Source: an uncultured Phascolarctobacterium sp. | GTDB lineage: Bacteria > Bacillota > Negativicutes > Acidaminococcales > Acidaminococcaceae | Assembly: GCA_900545025.1 (NCBI GenBank) | Contig: UQXH01000006.1 | Span: forward strand, 1-64,000 | Reading direction: 5' to 3' | Length of the DNA: 64,000 nt | Shown here: one piece after another, positions 42,762 to 50,968 of the stretch | Layout: every line of letters starts with the position of its first letter | How positions within the stretch are numbered: the stretch's first letter is position 1 | Notes under the pieces: model-generated | What the model saw: only the letters and a program-made list of their open reading frames with translations | What the model was told of the DNA's origin: nothing | Database searches by the model: none | Translations under genes and position numbers: made by a program

Positions 42762-43304
42762 TTATGCGAAATAGCGTTTCAGCAGACCTTCGAATGCTTT
42801 GCCGTGACGAGCTTCGTCGCGAGCCATTTCATGAACAGTGTCATGGATTGCATCCAGGTTGAGAGCTTTAGCGCGTTTTGCCAGATCAGCTTTACCAGCG
42901 GTTGCACCGTTTTCTGCTTCTACACGCATTTCCAGGTTCTTTTTGGTAGACGGGGTTACAACTTCACCCAACAGTTCAGCGAATTTAGCTGCATGTTCTG
43001 CTTCTTCAAAAGCAGCTTTTTCCCAGTACAGGCCGATTTCAGGATAGCCTTCGCGGAAAGCAACACGGCTCATGGCCAGGTACATACCAACTTCGCTGCA
43101 TTCGCCGTTGAAGTTAGCGCGCAGGTCAGCTTTAATATCTTCAGGAACGTCAGCTGCGATACCTACTACATGTTCAGCAGCCCAGCTCATTTCGCCGGAC
43201 ATTTCGGTGAATTTGGAAGCAGGAGCTTTACATTGCGGGCAGTATTCCGGAGCTGCTTCGCCTTCATATACATAACCACATACTTGACAAACAAATTTTT
43301 TCAT
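42762..43304 (-). CDS. Reverse rubrerythrin
   Basis: The 180-residue protein detoxifies hydrogen peroxide in anaerobes. Its rubredoxin domain comes first (CQVCGYVYEG and YCPQCKAP, iron ligands C6, C9, C22, C25 approximately) and the ferritin-like di-iron domain second (GECSEVGMYLAMSRVA, EEAEHAAKFAELL, ARDEARHGKAF). This domain order is reversed relative to classical rubrerythrin and is known from clostridia. GGAGGG precedes the ATG at 43304. It is a single gene with a strong promoter. Confidence 0.94.
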   Translation of the reverse strand: MKKFVCQVCGYVYEGEAAPEYCPQCKAPASKFTEMSGEMSWAAEHVVGIAADVPEDIKADLRANFNGECSEVGMYLAMSRVAFREGYPEIGLYWEKAAFEEAEHAAKFAELLGEVVTPSTKKNLEMRVEAENGATAGKADLAKRAKALNLDAIHDTVHEMARDEARHGKAFEGLLKRYFA

Positions 43305-43369
43305 TGAGTATCCCTCCACATAATTATCTTGGTATTTTAATTTACTTCACATCTTTGTTGATGTATCCT

Positions 43370-43409
43370 TGACATGTCATATAATAGCATACTTTGAATG
43401 ATTCGTCAA
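43370..43409 (-). promoter_or_regulatory. Strong promoter with adjacent palindrome for rubrerythrin
   Basis: On the minus strand TTGACG (43409-43404), a 17-base spacer and TATTAT (43386-43381) are followed by the perfect palindrome TGACATGTCA (43379-43370) at the expected transcription start. A second palindrome, AATAATTATT, lies upstream of the -35 box. Either may bind a peroxide-type regulator; no clear PerR box is present. Confidence 0.7.
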
Positions 43410-43443
43410 CAATAATTATTATTTATTACGAAAAATAAAAATA

Positions 43444-43469
43444 AAACACGTGCCGTTTGACACGTGTTG
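43444..43469 (-). terminator. Intrinsic terminator
   Basis: AACACGTG (43445-43452) pairs with CACGTGTT (43461-43468), with a T-rich tract on the minus strand. Confidence 0.75.
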
Positions 43470-43477
43470 AAAGTAGA

Positions 43478-44086
43478 TTAGAATTTTACGGTTACGCCCA
43501 TGTTGACGCCTCTGGCTTTCATATCGCCGTCATCTCCGAGAGCGTCCTGGAATTTGTGGTCATAATAGGACAAGTTCAGCTCAACGTTATTGAGGATGGG
43601 TTTGCTTACGCCGATTTCGTAGGACTTGTTTTTATCACCATAGCCTACATTCCCCCAGACGGTGAAGAGAAGCGGCAGTTCAAACTGTGCCTGCAAACCA
43701 ATCTGACCGGAATTATTATTGTGGCCGCCCATATGGTCAGTGCTGGTATCGGCATTAAGATAGCCTGCATACGCTGAAAGATTGGGGAGCAGCTTATACA
43801 TCAGGTTAAGCTGTTGAGTGCGGGTTTTACCTTCGTCAGCCTTGAAATTATCCCATCTGTAATTTAAAGCAGTGTTGCTGCCAAGACCTACGGTGGCACC
43901 CAGATAGGTACTGTCGGATTTACTCATCTTATAATTATCTCCTTCAATGCTGGAGGGAAGCGTGATGCCGGCATCAATAGCTACCTTGCCGGGTTCGTAG
44001 CTTTTCAGCGGAGATGCATATGCGGCAGTAGAGATGCCTGCCGTGATAATTGCGCTTAAAATAAGAGCAGTATAGATTTTCTTCAT
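43478..44086 (-). CDS. Outer-membrane beta-barrel protein
   Basis: The 202-residue protein has a signal peptide (residues 1-24, cleavage after AYA) and then alternating short beta-strand patterns (STYLGATVGLGS, LSAYAGYLNAD, FTVWGNVGYGD, VELNLSYYDHK) ending in VTVKF. A terminal Phe is the classical signal for outer-membrane insertion by BamA, so this supports a diderm host. About eight to ten strands fit the length, a small barrel or porin-like channel. Its precise role is unknown. Confidence 0.85.
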   Translation of the reverse strand: MKKIYTALILSAIITAGISTAAYASPLKSYEPGKVAIDAGITLPSSIEGDNYKMSKSDSTYLGATVGLGSNTALNYRWDNFKADEGKTRTQQLNLMYKLLPNLSAYAGYLNADTSTDHMGGHNNNSGQIGLQAQFELPLLFTVWGNVGYGDKNKSYEIGVSKPILNNVELNLSYYDHKFQDALGDDGDMKARGVNMGVTVKF

Positions 44087-44192
44087 AATATATTCAGTCC
44101 TTTACTTTAAATATCTTGTTTTAATTTTAACATACTAAAAATTTTATGCAAGAATAATAAGTGTCAGTTATTTTACAAAAGCTTTAAAATAC

Positions 44193-44221
44193 TTGTAAAA
44201 AGATGTAAAAAATAGGATAAT
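44193..44221 (+). promoter_or_regulatory. Promoter of the flippase/endopeptidase operon
   Basis: TTGTAA (44193-44198), a 17-base spacer and GATAAT (44216-44221). Confidence 0.65.
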
Positions 44222-44253
44222 ATCTGTGTATATCTAAATTAAAGGCGGATTAT

Positions 44254-45870
44254 ATGAGCGAGACTACAGCTAATAATGATAATAAAAAATTTCTTAAGGG
44301 AACGCTGATCCTTACTGCTTCCAGTATCGTGGTCAAGGTAATCGGTTCGCTGAACTGGATTATCTTATCACGTGTCTTAGGCGGCGAGGGTATCGGCCTT
44401 TACCAGATGGGTTTTCCCATTTATCTGATGGCGATTACTGTTTCCTCGGCCGGCATACCGGTAGCGATTTCCATTATTACGGCTGAAAAGCTGGCTAATA
44501 AGGATTATCGCGGCGCCAAGCGGGTATTCAGTGTTTCTTTGCGGCTATTGCTGGTCAGCGGTCTGGTTTTTTCTTCGGCCCTATTCTTTGGTGCTGGTTG
44601 GTTGATTGACCATAATTTTATTCGCGACGGACGCGCTTATTATTCTATTATCGCACTGGCGCCGGCTGTATTTTTTGTAACCTTCCTGGCCAGCTTCCGT
44701 GGTTATTTGCAGGGCTGGCAGATAATGACGCCGACCGCCGTTTCGGAAATAGTAGAGCAGCTGATGCGCGTTTTCACCATGTTGATTTTTGCCGATTTGC
44801 TGCTGCCTTACGGTTTGGCTTACGCAGCCGGCGGCGCCAGCATGGGTGCCGGTGTAGGCGCCTTCTGTGCCTTGCTGGTGCTGATGTGGTTTTACAGGCG
44901 GCTTAAACGTAAGCTGCATGCGGAAATTGCGGCGCAGGACGATACTGCTGAAGTCGAGGGAGCCTGGCATATTATAAAAAGGATGCTGCGTCTGGCACTG
45001 CCGGTATCTCTTTCAAGCTTAATGCTGCCTATTGGCGCCAATCTTGACCTTTTGATTGTGCCGCAGCGTTTAGAGGCTGCCGGCTTCAGCGTCAGGACGG
45101 CAACGGAACTTTTTGGCTATCTTACTGGCATGGCTGTGCCGTTAGTCAATCTGGCGGCTATCTTTACGGCGGCTATGACTATCAGCCTTGTGCCTTCTAT
45201 TTCTGAGTCAAGAGCTCTTGGCAATCTGGAAGCTATCCGAGAAAAAATCAAGATTGCTTTCAGAGTTGCCATGATTATTACCTGCCCGTGTTTTATGGGC
45301 CTGTATTTTCTGGCGGAAAAGGTGGCTGCGCTGATTTATAATGCACCGGGTGCCGCTGCAGCCATTCAGACAATGAGTGTAGGCATTTTGTTTTTAGGAC
45401 TGCATCAGATCAGCACAGGTATCCTGCAGGGACTTGGCAAAACTTCCATACCGGTAATCAATATGATTTTGGCCGGTGTGGTCAAGGTAATATTGAGCTG
45501 GACCTTGACCGCGGTGCCGGCTTTAGGTGTGAAAGGCGCATCTATGGCGACGGTGGCAGATTTTGCCGTAGCCGCAGTCATCAATATGTGTTTTATCTAT
45601 AAATTTACCGGTTATCATCTGTCAGCTGGTAATTTATTAAAGCCTTTGGCTGCTTCCGGCGTAATGGGGGCGGTGATTTATGGAGTCCTGTATTTCTGCG
45701 GCGGCTGGGGCGCCTGGGCTATTTTGATTGCCATGATAGCGGCCGTGCCGTCTTATGCGTTGGCGCTGATTGCCTGCGGCGGCCTGCATCAGGAGGACAT
45801 GGAGAATATTCCTTTTGTAGGTGCCAGGATGCTGCGCTTAGGACAACGCTGTGGGTATTTTAAAGGATAA
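44254..45870 (+). CDS. MOP-superfamily flippase (SpoVB/YtgP-like polysaccharide or lipid carrier)
   Basis: The 538-residue inner-membrane protein has about 14 membrane segments and the MOP flippase features GSLNWIILSRVLGGEGIGLY (about residues 30-49), FRGYLQGWQIMTPTA and a repeated half near RMLRLALPVSLSS (about 246). Relatives such as YtgP (MurJ-type) and SpoVB flip lipid-linked cell-wall precursors. AAAGGCGG lies before the ATG. The following M23 endopeptidase gene starts five bases after its stop, supporting a role in the cell envelope. Confidence 0.88.
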   Translation: MSETTANNDNKKFLKGTLILTASSIVVKVIGSLNWIILSRVLGGEGIGLYQMGFPIYLMAITVSSAGIPVAISIITAEKLANKDYRGAKRVFSVSLRLLLVSGLVFSSALFFGAGWLIDHNFIRDGRAYYSIIALAPAVFFVTFLASFRGYLQGWQIMTPTAVSEIVEQLMRVFTMLIFADLLLPYGLAYAAGGASMGAGVGAFCALLVLMWFYRRLKRKLHAEIAAQDDTAEVEGAWHIIKRMLRLALPVSLSSLMLPIGANLDLLIVPQRLEAAGFSVRTATELFGYLTGMAVPLVNLAAIFTAAMTISLVPSISESRALGNLEAIREKIKIAFRVAMIITCPCFMGLYFLAEKVAALIYNAPGAAAAIQTMSVGILFLGLHQISTGILQGLGKTSIPVINMILAGVVKVILSWTLTAVPALGVKGASMATVADFAVAAVINMCFIYKFTGYHLSAGNLLKPLAASGVMGAVIYGVLYFCGGWGAWAILIAMIAAVPSYALALIACGGLHQEDMENIPFVGARMLRLGQRCGYFKG

Positions 45871-45874
45871 GGAA

Positions 45875-46834
45875 ATGGAAACAGAAAAGAAAACTATTAA
45901 AGAAGAACAATGTGAAAGCTGCAGGATAGTCCTGCCCGGTAATAAGGTGTTTTCCTGCAGTGCCGGCAGCTTTAAATGGCTGGTGGTATTAGGGGCCATC
46001 ATTATCTTGGCTTCGGTATCGGCTGCAGGTTATTTTGGTTACCGATTGTATCAGTTCCGCAGCGAACAAAGCGCTTTTGCCGAATATCAGCTGCATAAGG
46101 AACAGGAGCAGGCTGCGCTGCAGAAAATGCTCAATGATAACGAAAAGATGCTGCGCGATATGACAGAGCTTGCTAATCTGGAAAAGAAGCTGCGCCGTAC
46201 GCTGATTCGCGATGTAGATAACAGCAAATTAGCCGGCGGTGCCGAGGCAACGCCGGTAGCTGCCGAATCTGTCCGTTATTTGGGGCAGGGTGGTCCTAAA
46301 GAAAAATTAGGAGCCAGTGAACTTAAAGCTTTACTTGAAGTACAGAATCAAAATATCAGCCAGATGATTGCAGAAAGAAAAAGCGCTGTTTCGGAGCTGC
46401 TGCAGGTAATTGGCGGCCGCAGCGGTACCATGGCGGCTTTTCCTGATAAATGGCCTGTACGGGACGGAGAGATAAGCTCTCCTTACGGTAGCCGTGTCGG
46501 CCCTATCGAAGGTGGCTACGAATGGCATCAGGGAATAGATATTGCCGTTGATTTCGGTGCTCCTGTATACGCCAGTGCGGCAGGCAAGGTAGAGCAGGCT
46601 GGCTGGAACGGCGGTTATGGGCGGTATGTCAGAATCAATCATGGCAACGGCTATGAAAGCGCTTATGGACACATGAGCAGTCTGGCTGTAGAGGCCGGGC
46701 AGCAGGTTGCCAAGGGTGAAATTATCGGCTTCGTGGGCAGCAGCGGCTACAGTACCGGCCCGCATATACACTATGAGGTGTTGGTAGATGGTCAGGCTGT
46801 AGATCCTTATTATATGCTGAAAAGTAAAGAATAA
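45875..46834 (+). CDS. M23-family peptidoglycan endopeptidase
   Basis: The 319-residue protein has a cytoplasmic N-terminus of about 45 residues, one membrane segment (about 46-65), a coiled coil (about 70-120) and a C-terminal LytM/M23 domain with zinc motifs WHQGIDIAV (about 219), GHMSSLA and GPHIHYEVL (about 300). It should cut or regulate cutting of peptidoglycan outside the inner membrane. I chose the ATG at 45875 with AAAGGATAAGGA upstream. It is coupled to the flippase gene. A paralogue with the same plan lies at 60.8-61.8 kb. Confidence 0.9.
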   Translation: METEKKTIKEEQCESCRIVLPGNKVFSCSAGSFKWLVVLGAIIILASVSAAGYFGYRLYQFRSEQSAFAEYQLHKEQEQAALQKMLNDNEKMLRDMTELANLEKKLRRTLIRDVDNSKLAGGAEATPVAAESVRYLGQGGPKEKLGASELKALLEVQNQNISQMIAERKSAVSELLQVIGGRSGTMAAFPDKWPVRDGEISSPYGSRVGPIEGGYEWHQGIDIAVDFGAPVYASAAGKVEQAGWNGGYGRYVRINHGNGYESAYGHMSSLAVEAGQQVAKGEIIGFVGSSGYSTGPHIHYEVLVDGQAVDPYYMLKSKE

Positions 46835-46837
46835 ATA

Positions 46838-46874
46838 AAAAGCAGTTATATCCGAAATGATATAACTGCTTTTG
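46838..46874. terminator. Bidirectional intrinsic terminator
   Basis: AAAAGCAGTTATAT (46838-46851) pairs with ATATAACTGCTTTT (46860-46873) between convergent genes. Confidence 0.9.
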
Positions 46875-46887
46875 CTTTTACGAAAAA

Positions 46888-47571
46888 TTATTTGCCAAGG
46901 ATGATTTTAGTCAGATCCATCGGGTCAACAATCTTACCGTCTTTGTAAACGCGCATGTTGCCGCTGGCAATTTCATCGATGAGGATTACTTCATCGTTAT
47001 TGTAGCCGAATTCGAATTTGATGTCATACAGGTCCAGACCTTTTTTAGCCAGGTCAGCTGCAACGATATGGGTAATTTTCAAAGTTTGTTCTTTCATGCT
47101 TTCGAACATTTCGCGGGTCATGATGTGCAGTGCTTCCAGACCTTCGCAGGTAACCAGCGGGTCGCCTTTGGCATCATCTTTGAAAGTGGTTTCAACATAA
47201 CCGCCGGGCAGTTCGGTGCCGTCAGCAATGTAGTCGCCATAACGGCGGATGAAGCTGCCGGTTGCTTTCAGGCGGCAGATAACTTCGAGGCCTTTGCCGA
47301 ATACTTTAGCAGGAAGTACTTCCATAGTTGCTTCGTCAACGTTAGCGGATACATAATGGGTTTTGATGCCTGCTTCTTTCAGAATTTCAAAGAAATGAAT
47401 GGAGGTTTCCAGGTTTGCTTTGCCAATGCCTTCAATAGTCAGGCCGATGCTGTTTTCACCCGGATCGAAAACGCCGTCTTTGCCGGTGCAGTCATCTTTA
47501 AATTTTAACAGTACATTACCGTTTTCCAGTTGATAAACGGTTTTGGTCTTACCTTCATAAATTTTTTCCAT
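46888..47571 (-). CDS. purC: Phosphoribosylaminoimidazole-succinocarboxamide synthase
   Basis: PurC joins aspartate to CAIR in purine synthesis. The 227-residue protein has the family start YEGKTKTVYQLE, NSIGLTIEGIGKANLETSI, the signature EVICRLKATGSFIRRYG (about residues 94-110) and LYDIKFEFGYNNDEVILIDE with SGNMRVYKDG. AAAGGGTG lies upstream of the ATG. It stands alone rather than in a pur operon. No purine riboswitch is visible in its 70-base leader. Confidence 0.96.
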   Translation of the reverse strand: MEKIYEGKTKTVYQLENGNVLLKFKDDCTGKDGVFDPGENSIGLTIEGIGKANLETSIHFFEILKEAGIKTHYVSANVDEATMEVLPAKVFGKGLEVICRLKATGSFIRRYGDYIADGTELPGGYVETTFKDDAKGDPLVTCEGLEALHIMTREMFESMKEQTLKITHIVAADLAKKGLDLYDIKFEFGYNNDEVILIDEIASGNMRVYKDGKIVDPMDLTKIILGK

Positions 47572-47614
47572 AATAGCACCCTTTCGTTAGTAACAAGTTT
47601 ATCTGAACATATTT

Positions 47615-47643
47615 ATCCTATCACAAAGTGTTTTTTTGCTCAA
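47615..47643 (-). promoter_or_regulatory. Promoter of purC
   Basis: On the minus strand TTGAGC (47643-47638), a 17-base spacer and TAGGAT (47620-47615). Confidence 0.55.
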
Positions 47644-47722
47644 GAAAATTGTAAAAAATTTGTTTTTTTAATTGTGCCTGCCGTTTAAGCAAAGTGATAC
47701 TTTTGTGGAATAAAAGATATTC

Positions 47723-47910
47723 TTAAAAGTTATTTGCTATCTTACTGGCGGTTGTCGCGCCGGTAATGATAAGCTTCGTGCCAAAATAGTTTTCCGGTGT
47801 TTTGAGCTGTTTGCTGAGGGATGGTTGCGCCAGATGTACACATTCTGCGCTCCGGTAAAGCTGCCGGCTTCTATGATAGCAAGGAAATTTCTATAATTTG
47901 CTAATTCCAT
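47723..47910 (-). pseudogene. LysR-family regulator fragment, frameshifted
   Basis: The reading frame starts MELANYRNFLAIIEAGSFTG, the first helices of a LysR DNA-binding domain. It then shifts; in the next frame the sequence continues HLAQPSLSKQLKTPENYFGT, the recognition helix and wing, and ends at a stop at 47723-47725. Only the DNA-binding part (about 60 residues) remains, so this is a dead remnant. It lies in the 500-base gap between purC and the tRNA gene; apart from the two flanking promoters I see nothing else there. Confidence 0.8.
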
Positions 47911-48032
47911 ATTTCCACCTTGCATATTGGTGGATATTATAAGAATATATTTTAGCACTATCTGTATTTGATGTATATATTTCTTTTGTATCAGTGCCTT
48001 TTGTATAAGGTTTGGTGATTGATATGGTCAAG

Positions 48033-48061
48033 TTGCAATGGTGGCAGGCCTATGGTATAAT
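48033..48061 (+). promoter_or_regulatory. Promoter of tRNA-Gly
   Basis: TTGCAA (48033-48038), a 17-base spacer and TATAAT (48056-48061) preceded by TGG, 20 bases before the tRNA. Confidence 0.8.
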
Positions 48062-48080
48062 TACGGAAGAATAAAGACTT

Positions 48081-48155
48081 GCGGGTATAGCTCAGTGGTA
48101 GAGCAGTGGCTTCCCAAGCCTCGTGTCACGAGTTCGAATCTCGCTACCCGCTCCA
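48081..48155 (+). tRNA. tRNA-Gly (anticodon CCC)
   Basis: The full cloverleaf can be drawn: acceptor stem GCGGGTA/TACCCGC, D arm with GCTC/GAGC, anticodon loop TTCCCAA (anticodon CCC, positions 48114-48116), T loop TTCGAAT, and encoded CCA end. Two stem pairs are non-canonical: T28-T42 in the anticodon stem and A49-C65 in the T stem. An accessory region begins directly downstream. Confidence 0.95.
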
Positions 48156-48164
48156 GAAAAAATT

Positions 48165-48195
48165 ACGTCCTCCGAGAATCGGAGGACGTTTTTTA
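48165..48195 (+). terminator. Intrinsic terminator of tRNA-Gly
   Basis: ACGTCCTCCGA (48165-48175) pairs with TCGGAGGACGT (48179-48189), followed by six T residues. Confidence 0.9.
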
Positions 48196-48228
48196 TTTGC
48201 TATCCCATAGTAGGGAATTCAAAGTTTC

Positions 48229-49032
48229 TTATTGCGACATGCCGCCAAAAATGCGGTCATAGAAGTAGGTCTTGAAGTCCTCCACATTCATGCTCTGATA
48301 TTGGTCGTAGAGTTTCTGGCACACACTGTCTGTCGGATAGTTGATCTTATCCTTTTCGTCATTTACCGCAGTCCACACCGCCACAGCAGCTTCTTCCGGG
48401 CCGGGGAACGCAGCGTTGCCGTCCAGTAGATATTCCCGCTGCCTGGCCGCAGGCTCCTCATAGCCGTCCAAAATGTTGATGGGGGTCTGGAAATTGGTGT
48501 TGGTTCCACCAGGGATCATAGCAGCCATCTTCACGCCAAAGGGTTTCAGTTCATAGTACAGGGACTCCACCATGCCCTGCTGGGCGCGCTTGGCTGCGCC
48601 ATATGCGCCGTCACGCGGCAGGGCAATAATGCCAGCCAGAGATGTGGTCGTCAGGAGCGCACCGCCTTTGCGTGCCTTGAAGTGGGGGATAAACTGCTGC
48701 GTCACCAGCATGGTCCCGATTACATCGGTGTCAAAGAGCTTGCGAATCTCAGCCTCCGGCAGTTTCTCAAAAGGCCCCATCATGCCGTAACCGGCGTTGT
48801 TGAACAGCACATCCACATCATACTCTGCCAGCGCCTTCCGGCTGGTTTCTCGGATCTGTTCAGGGCTCATCAAATCCAGTGGCATGATGACCACATTAGG
48901 CAGGTCAGCCAGTTCCCCGGCCTTCTGCGGGTTTCTCATCGTGTCGATAACCCGCCAGCCATGGTTTGCAAAATACCTGGTCGTTTCCCGACCAATACCA
49001 GAAGATGCGCCCGTGATAAAAATTGTTTTCAT
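48229..49032 (-). CDS. Short-chain dehydrogenase/reductase
   Basis: The 267-residue NAD(P)-dependent oxidoreductase has the cofactor motif TGASSGIG (residues 7-14), NNAGYGM (about 83), the catalytic Ser region TTTSLAG and the YxxxK pair in YGAAKRAQ (about 150). The cofactor-binding Arg-Asn (MRNPQ) suggests NADP. GAGGAG precedes an ATG cluster; I took the one giving MKTIFITGASSGIG, although an ATG six bases earlier is possible. It lies just downstream of the tautomerase gene on the same strand. Base composition is richer in GC than the nearby core genes. Confidence 0.9.
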   Translation of the reverse strand: MKTIFITGASSGIGRETTRYFANHGWRVIDTMRNPQKAGELADLPNVVIMPLDLMSPEQIRETSRKALAEYDVDVLFNNAGYGMMGPFEKLPEAEIRKLFDTDVIGTMLVTQQFIPHFKARKGGALLTTTSLAGIIALPRDGAYGAAKRAQQGMVESLYYELKPFGVKMAAMIPGGTNTNFQTPINILDGYEEPAARQREYLLDGNAAFPGPEEAAVAVWTAVNDEKDKINYPTDSVCQKLYDQYQSMNVEDFKTYFYDRIFGGMSQ

Positions 49033-49051
49033 TATCATTTCACTCCTCATT

Positions 49052-49432
49052 TCATTGATTTGAATTGTCATGTTGTTTGGGAACAGCGACCATTTCCCCA
49101 TCATAACCCCAGTTTTGAAATTCCAGGATATTGATGTAGATATGATCCTTTTTGGTTTTTAACTCTTTCACCAGAATAGGGAAAAAAGCATCTATAATAC
49201 GCCTGTAATCCTCTAACGGTGTCAACGGCCCTGGGCAGACCAGGATATGTGCCGTAGGAGAATCCACGTCCCCACGGAAGTTCATCCAACAGCCATCCAC
49301 CACCGCCATCTGGATATTGGCCGCAACTTCTTTACTGGACACTTTTCCAAATGCAGCGATCAGTTTTTGGGACAACTCCCGTTTTTTCTCCGTAGATAAT
49401 ACTGTGGTGGTTTTTACTTCGATGTACGGCAT
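49052..49432 (-). CDS. Tautomerase-family protein
   Basis: The 126-residue protein starts M-P-Y-I-E-V, so removal of Met exposes the catalytic Pro1 of the 4-oxalocrotonate tautomerase superfamily. KKRELSQKLIAAFGKV is the usual first helix, and the protein is long enough to hold two beta-alpha-beta units. The substrate is unknown. GGAGGTG lies four bases before the ATG. It is 19 bases upstream of the SDR gene and divergent from a LysR-type gene, a layout typical of a small inducible detoxification cassette. Confidence 0.85.
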   Translation of the reverse strand: MPYIEVKTTTVLSTEKKRELSQKLIAAFGKVSSKEVAANIQMAVVDGCWMNFRGDVDSPTAHILVCPGPLTPLEDYRRIIDAFFPILVKELKTKKDHIYINILEFQNWGYDGEMVAVPKQHDNSNQ

Positions 49433-49490
49433 GGTTCACCTCCTCGTTTTTCCGTAAGAACCCATTAACCCCTTGCTTCTGTACTCATTA

Positions 49491-49509
49491 TATGGTACAA
49501 TCAGCCATA
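49491..49509. promoter_or_regulatory. Candidate LysR operator
   Basis: The inverted repeat TATGG-N9-CCATA lies in the gap between the tautomerase and LysR genes, the usual place for LysR-type activator sites. Confidence 0.5.
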
Positions 49510-49545
49510 AGTAAAATTCGTTTTTTATGATATGGAGATAACTAA

Positions 49546-50415
49546 ATGATGATGAATAGGAGCTTGGAAATCTTTATTAAAGTAGCAGAGTGTGGAAGCA
49601 TTACACGAGTTGCCAAAGTACTATATATCACGCAACCTGCAGTGAGTAATGCCATTTCAAAACTGGAAACAGAATTGAACGTTAAGCTATTCTTTCGGGA
49701 CAAGCGGAACGGGCTGCTCCTGACTGATGTGGGTCAGAAGATTTTTCTTCTCGCCAAACAGATAGAAGATTTAGATAATCGCATCGCGCAGACTGCCTAT
49801 CTGGAAAATCATTTTGTAGAGGGCCGTCTGCGTATCGCTGCCTTGACTTCTCTTGTTTCGACCATTCTTTCAAAGGCTCTAAAGGAATATCGGGCAGCGT
49901 TTCCGGGTGTGACGGTTGAAATCAGGGAAGGCAGTCCCAACGATATTTTCCGTATGGTGGAGGAGCATACAGTGGATTTTGCAATTTCCTGTTCTCCTTT
50001 TGGAAAGTTCGACTCAATCAAACTATGCCGTGACCGAATGGCTGCCATGTTCCCAAAAGAATATCCTGATGTTTTGCAGGTGGATTTGACCGCTCCTCCC
50101 GAATTGCTGATTATCAATAAACCTGCCTATGAAACAATTTTGGATCATATTAAGCAGCCACTTCCCACAGAAAAAATCCTTCAAGTTCAGACGGCAGAGA
50201 CAGCCATCAACATGGTTTTGGATGGAATTGGTATTGGCATCCTATCAGAGTACACAATGAACACGTTGGTAGCAGGGTATCGTAAATATCCAGTCACGCC
50301 AGAAATTTCTTTTGATATTGGAGTATTTGCAAATGACCTAAATGACCTAACGCCAGCGGCGCAAAGATTTGTAAATATGATAAAAACCGTTTTTAACAAC
50401 GAAAGGCTGACATAA
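49546..50415 (+). CDS. LysR-family transcriptional regulator
   Basis: The 289-residue protein has an N-terminal winged helix (LEIFIKVAECGSITRVAKVL, then TQPAVSNAISKLETELNVKL, about residues 6-55) and a periplasmic-binding-like effector domain (about 92-285). GGAG precedes the ATG pair; the start could be either of two adjacent ATG codons. It is transcribed divergently from the tautomerase-SDR pair, which it probably regulates in response to a small molecule. Confidence 0.92.
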   Translation: MMMNRSLEIFIKVAECGSITRVAKVLYITQPAVSNAISKLETELNVKLFFRDKRNGLLLTDVGQKIFLLAKQIEDLDNRIAQTAYLENHFVEGRLRIAALTSLVSTILSKALKEYRAAFPGVTVEIREGSPNDIFRMVEEHTVDFAISCSPFGKFDSIKLCRDRMAAMFPKEYPDVLQVDLTAPPELLIINKPAYETILDHIKQPLPTEKILQVQTAETAINMVLDGIGIGILSEYTMNTLVAGYRKYPVTPEISFDIGVFANDLNDLTPAAQRFVNMIKTVFNNERLT

Positions 50416-50519
50416 AATGTCGGCCTTTCGTTGTTAACTGCAGAATTTTCTGTAACGGCCAAATACCCTTTTGAGAATTGTAGTATTGATAGGGAGAGAA
50501 ACGAGGAAAAAGTCACGGT

Positions 50520-50599
50520 AGCAAGCACAGCCAGCGAGTACCCACTGGCGGATTTTCGATTTAGGGGGGGCCATGCCCCTAAACCGAAAAATGCTTGCT
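50520..50599. other. oriT-like nested inverted repeats
   Basis: An outer repeat AGCAAGCA (50520-50527) / TGCTTGCT (50592-50599) encloses TTTTCGATTTAGGGG (50553-50567) / CCCCTAAACCGAAAA (50576-50590), which match at 14 of 15 positions. It lies immediately before mobC and the relaxase pseudogene, where a transfer origin is expected. I cannot place the nick site. Confidence 0.6.
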
Positions 50600-50638
50600 G
50601 GGATAGTCCCAGACCCTTATGAGAACGGAGGCGGCAGC

Positions 50639-50968
50639 ATGGCAAACCGAAAGCGGAATATACAGATGAAATTCTGGGTCACAGAGGAGGAGAAGCGGCT
50701 CATTGACGAGAAGATGAGCCAGCTCCCTACCCGGAGATATGGCGCCTACCTGCTGAAGATAGCGATAGACGGATACATTATCCAGGTAGACACCACCGAC
50801 ATCAAGGAGATGACAAAGGCCCTGGGCTCCATCGGCCGGAACATCAACCAGATCGCCCGGAGGGTCAACGCCGGCGGCCCCGCCTATCAGGCCGACATGG
50901 AGGAGGTCCGGGAAAGGCTGGATCAGATATGGCAGTTACAAAGACGCCTCCTATTAAGTCAACGCTGA
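50639..50968 (+). CDS. mobC: MobC-like relaxosome accessory protein
   Basis: The 109-residue protein begins with a basic, ribbon-helix-helix-like segment (MKFWVTEEEKRLIDEKMSQL, about residues 10-29) and continues with the MobC pattern IDGYIIQVDTTDIKEMTKAL and SIGRNINQIARRVNAGG (about 65-82). Such proteins bind oriT and help the relaxase. GGAGG lies seven bases before the ATG. It overlaps the relaxase start by 40 bases, the usual arrangement. The frame is intact even though its partner is broken. Codon use is GC-rich. Confidence 0.88.
   Translation: MANRKRNIQMKFWVTEEEKRLIDEKMSQLPTRRYGAYLLKIAIDGYIIQVDTTDIKEMTKALGSIGRNINQIARRVNAGGPAYQADMEEVRERLDQIWQLQRRLLLSQR

Noticed and set aside
43387..43440. 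PerR box at the rubrerythrin promoter
   Set aside because: AT-rich palindromes are present, but none matches the TTATAATNATTATAA consensus well enough.
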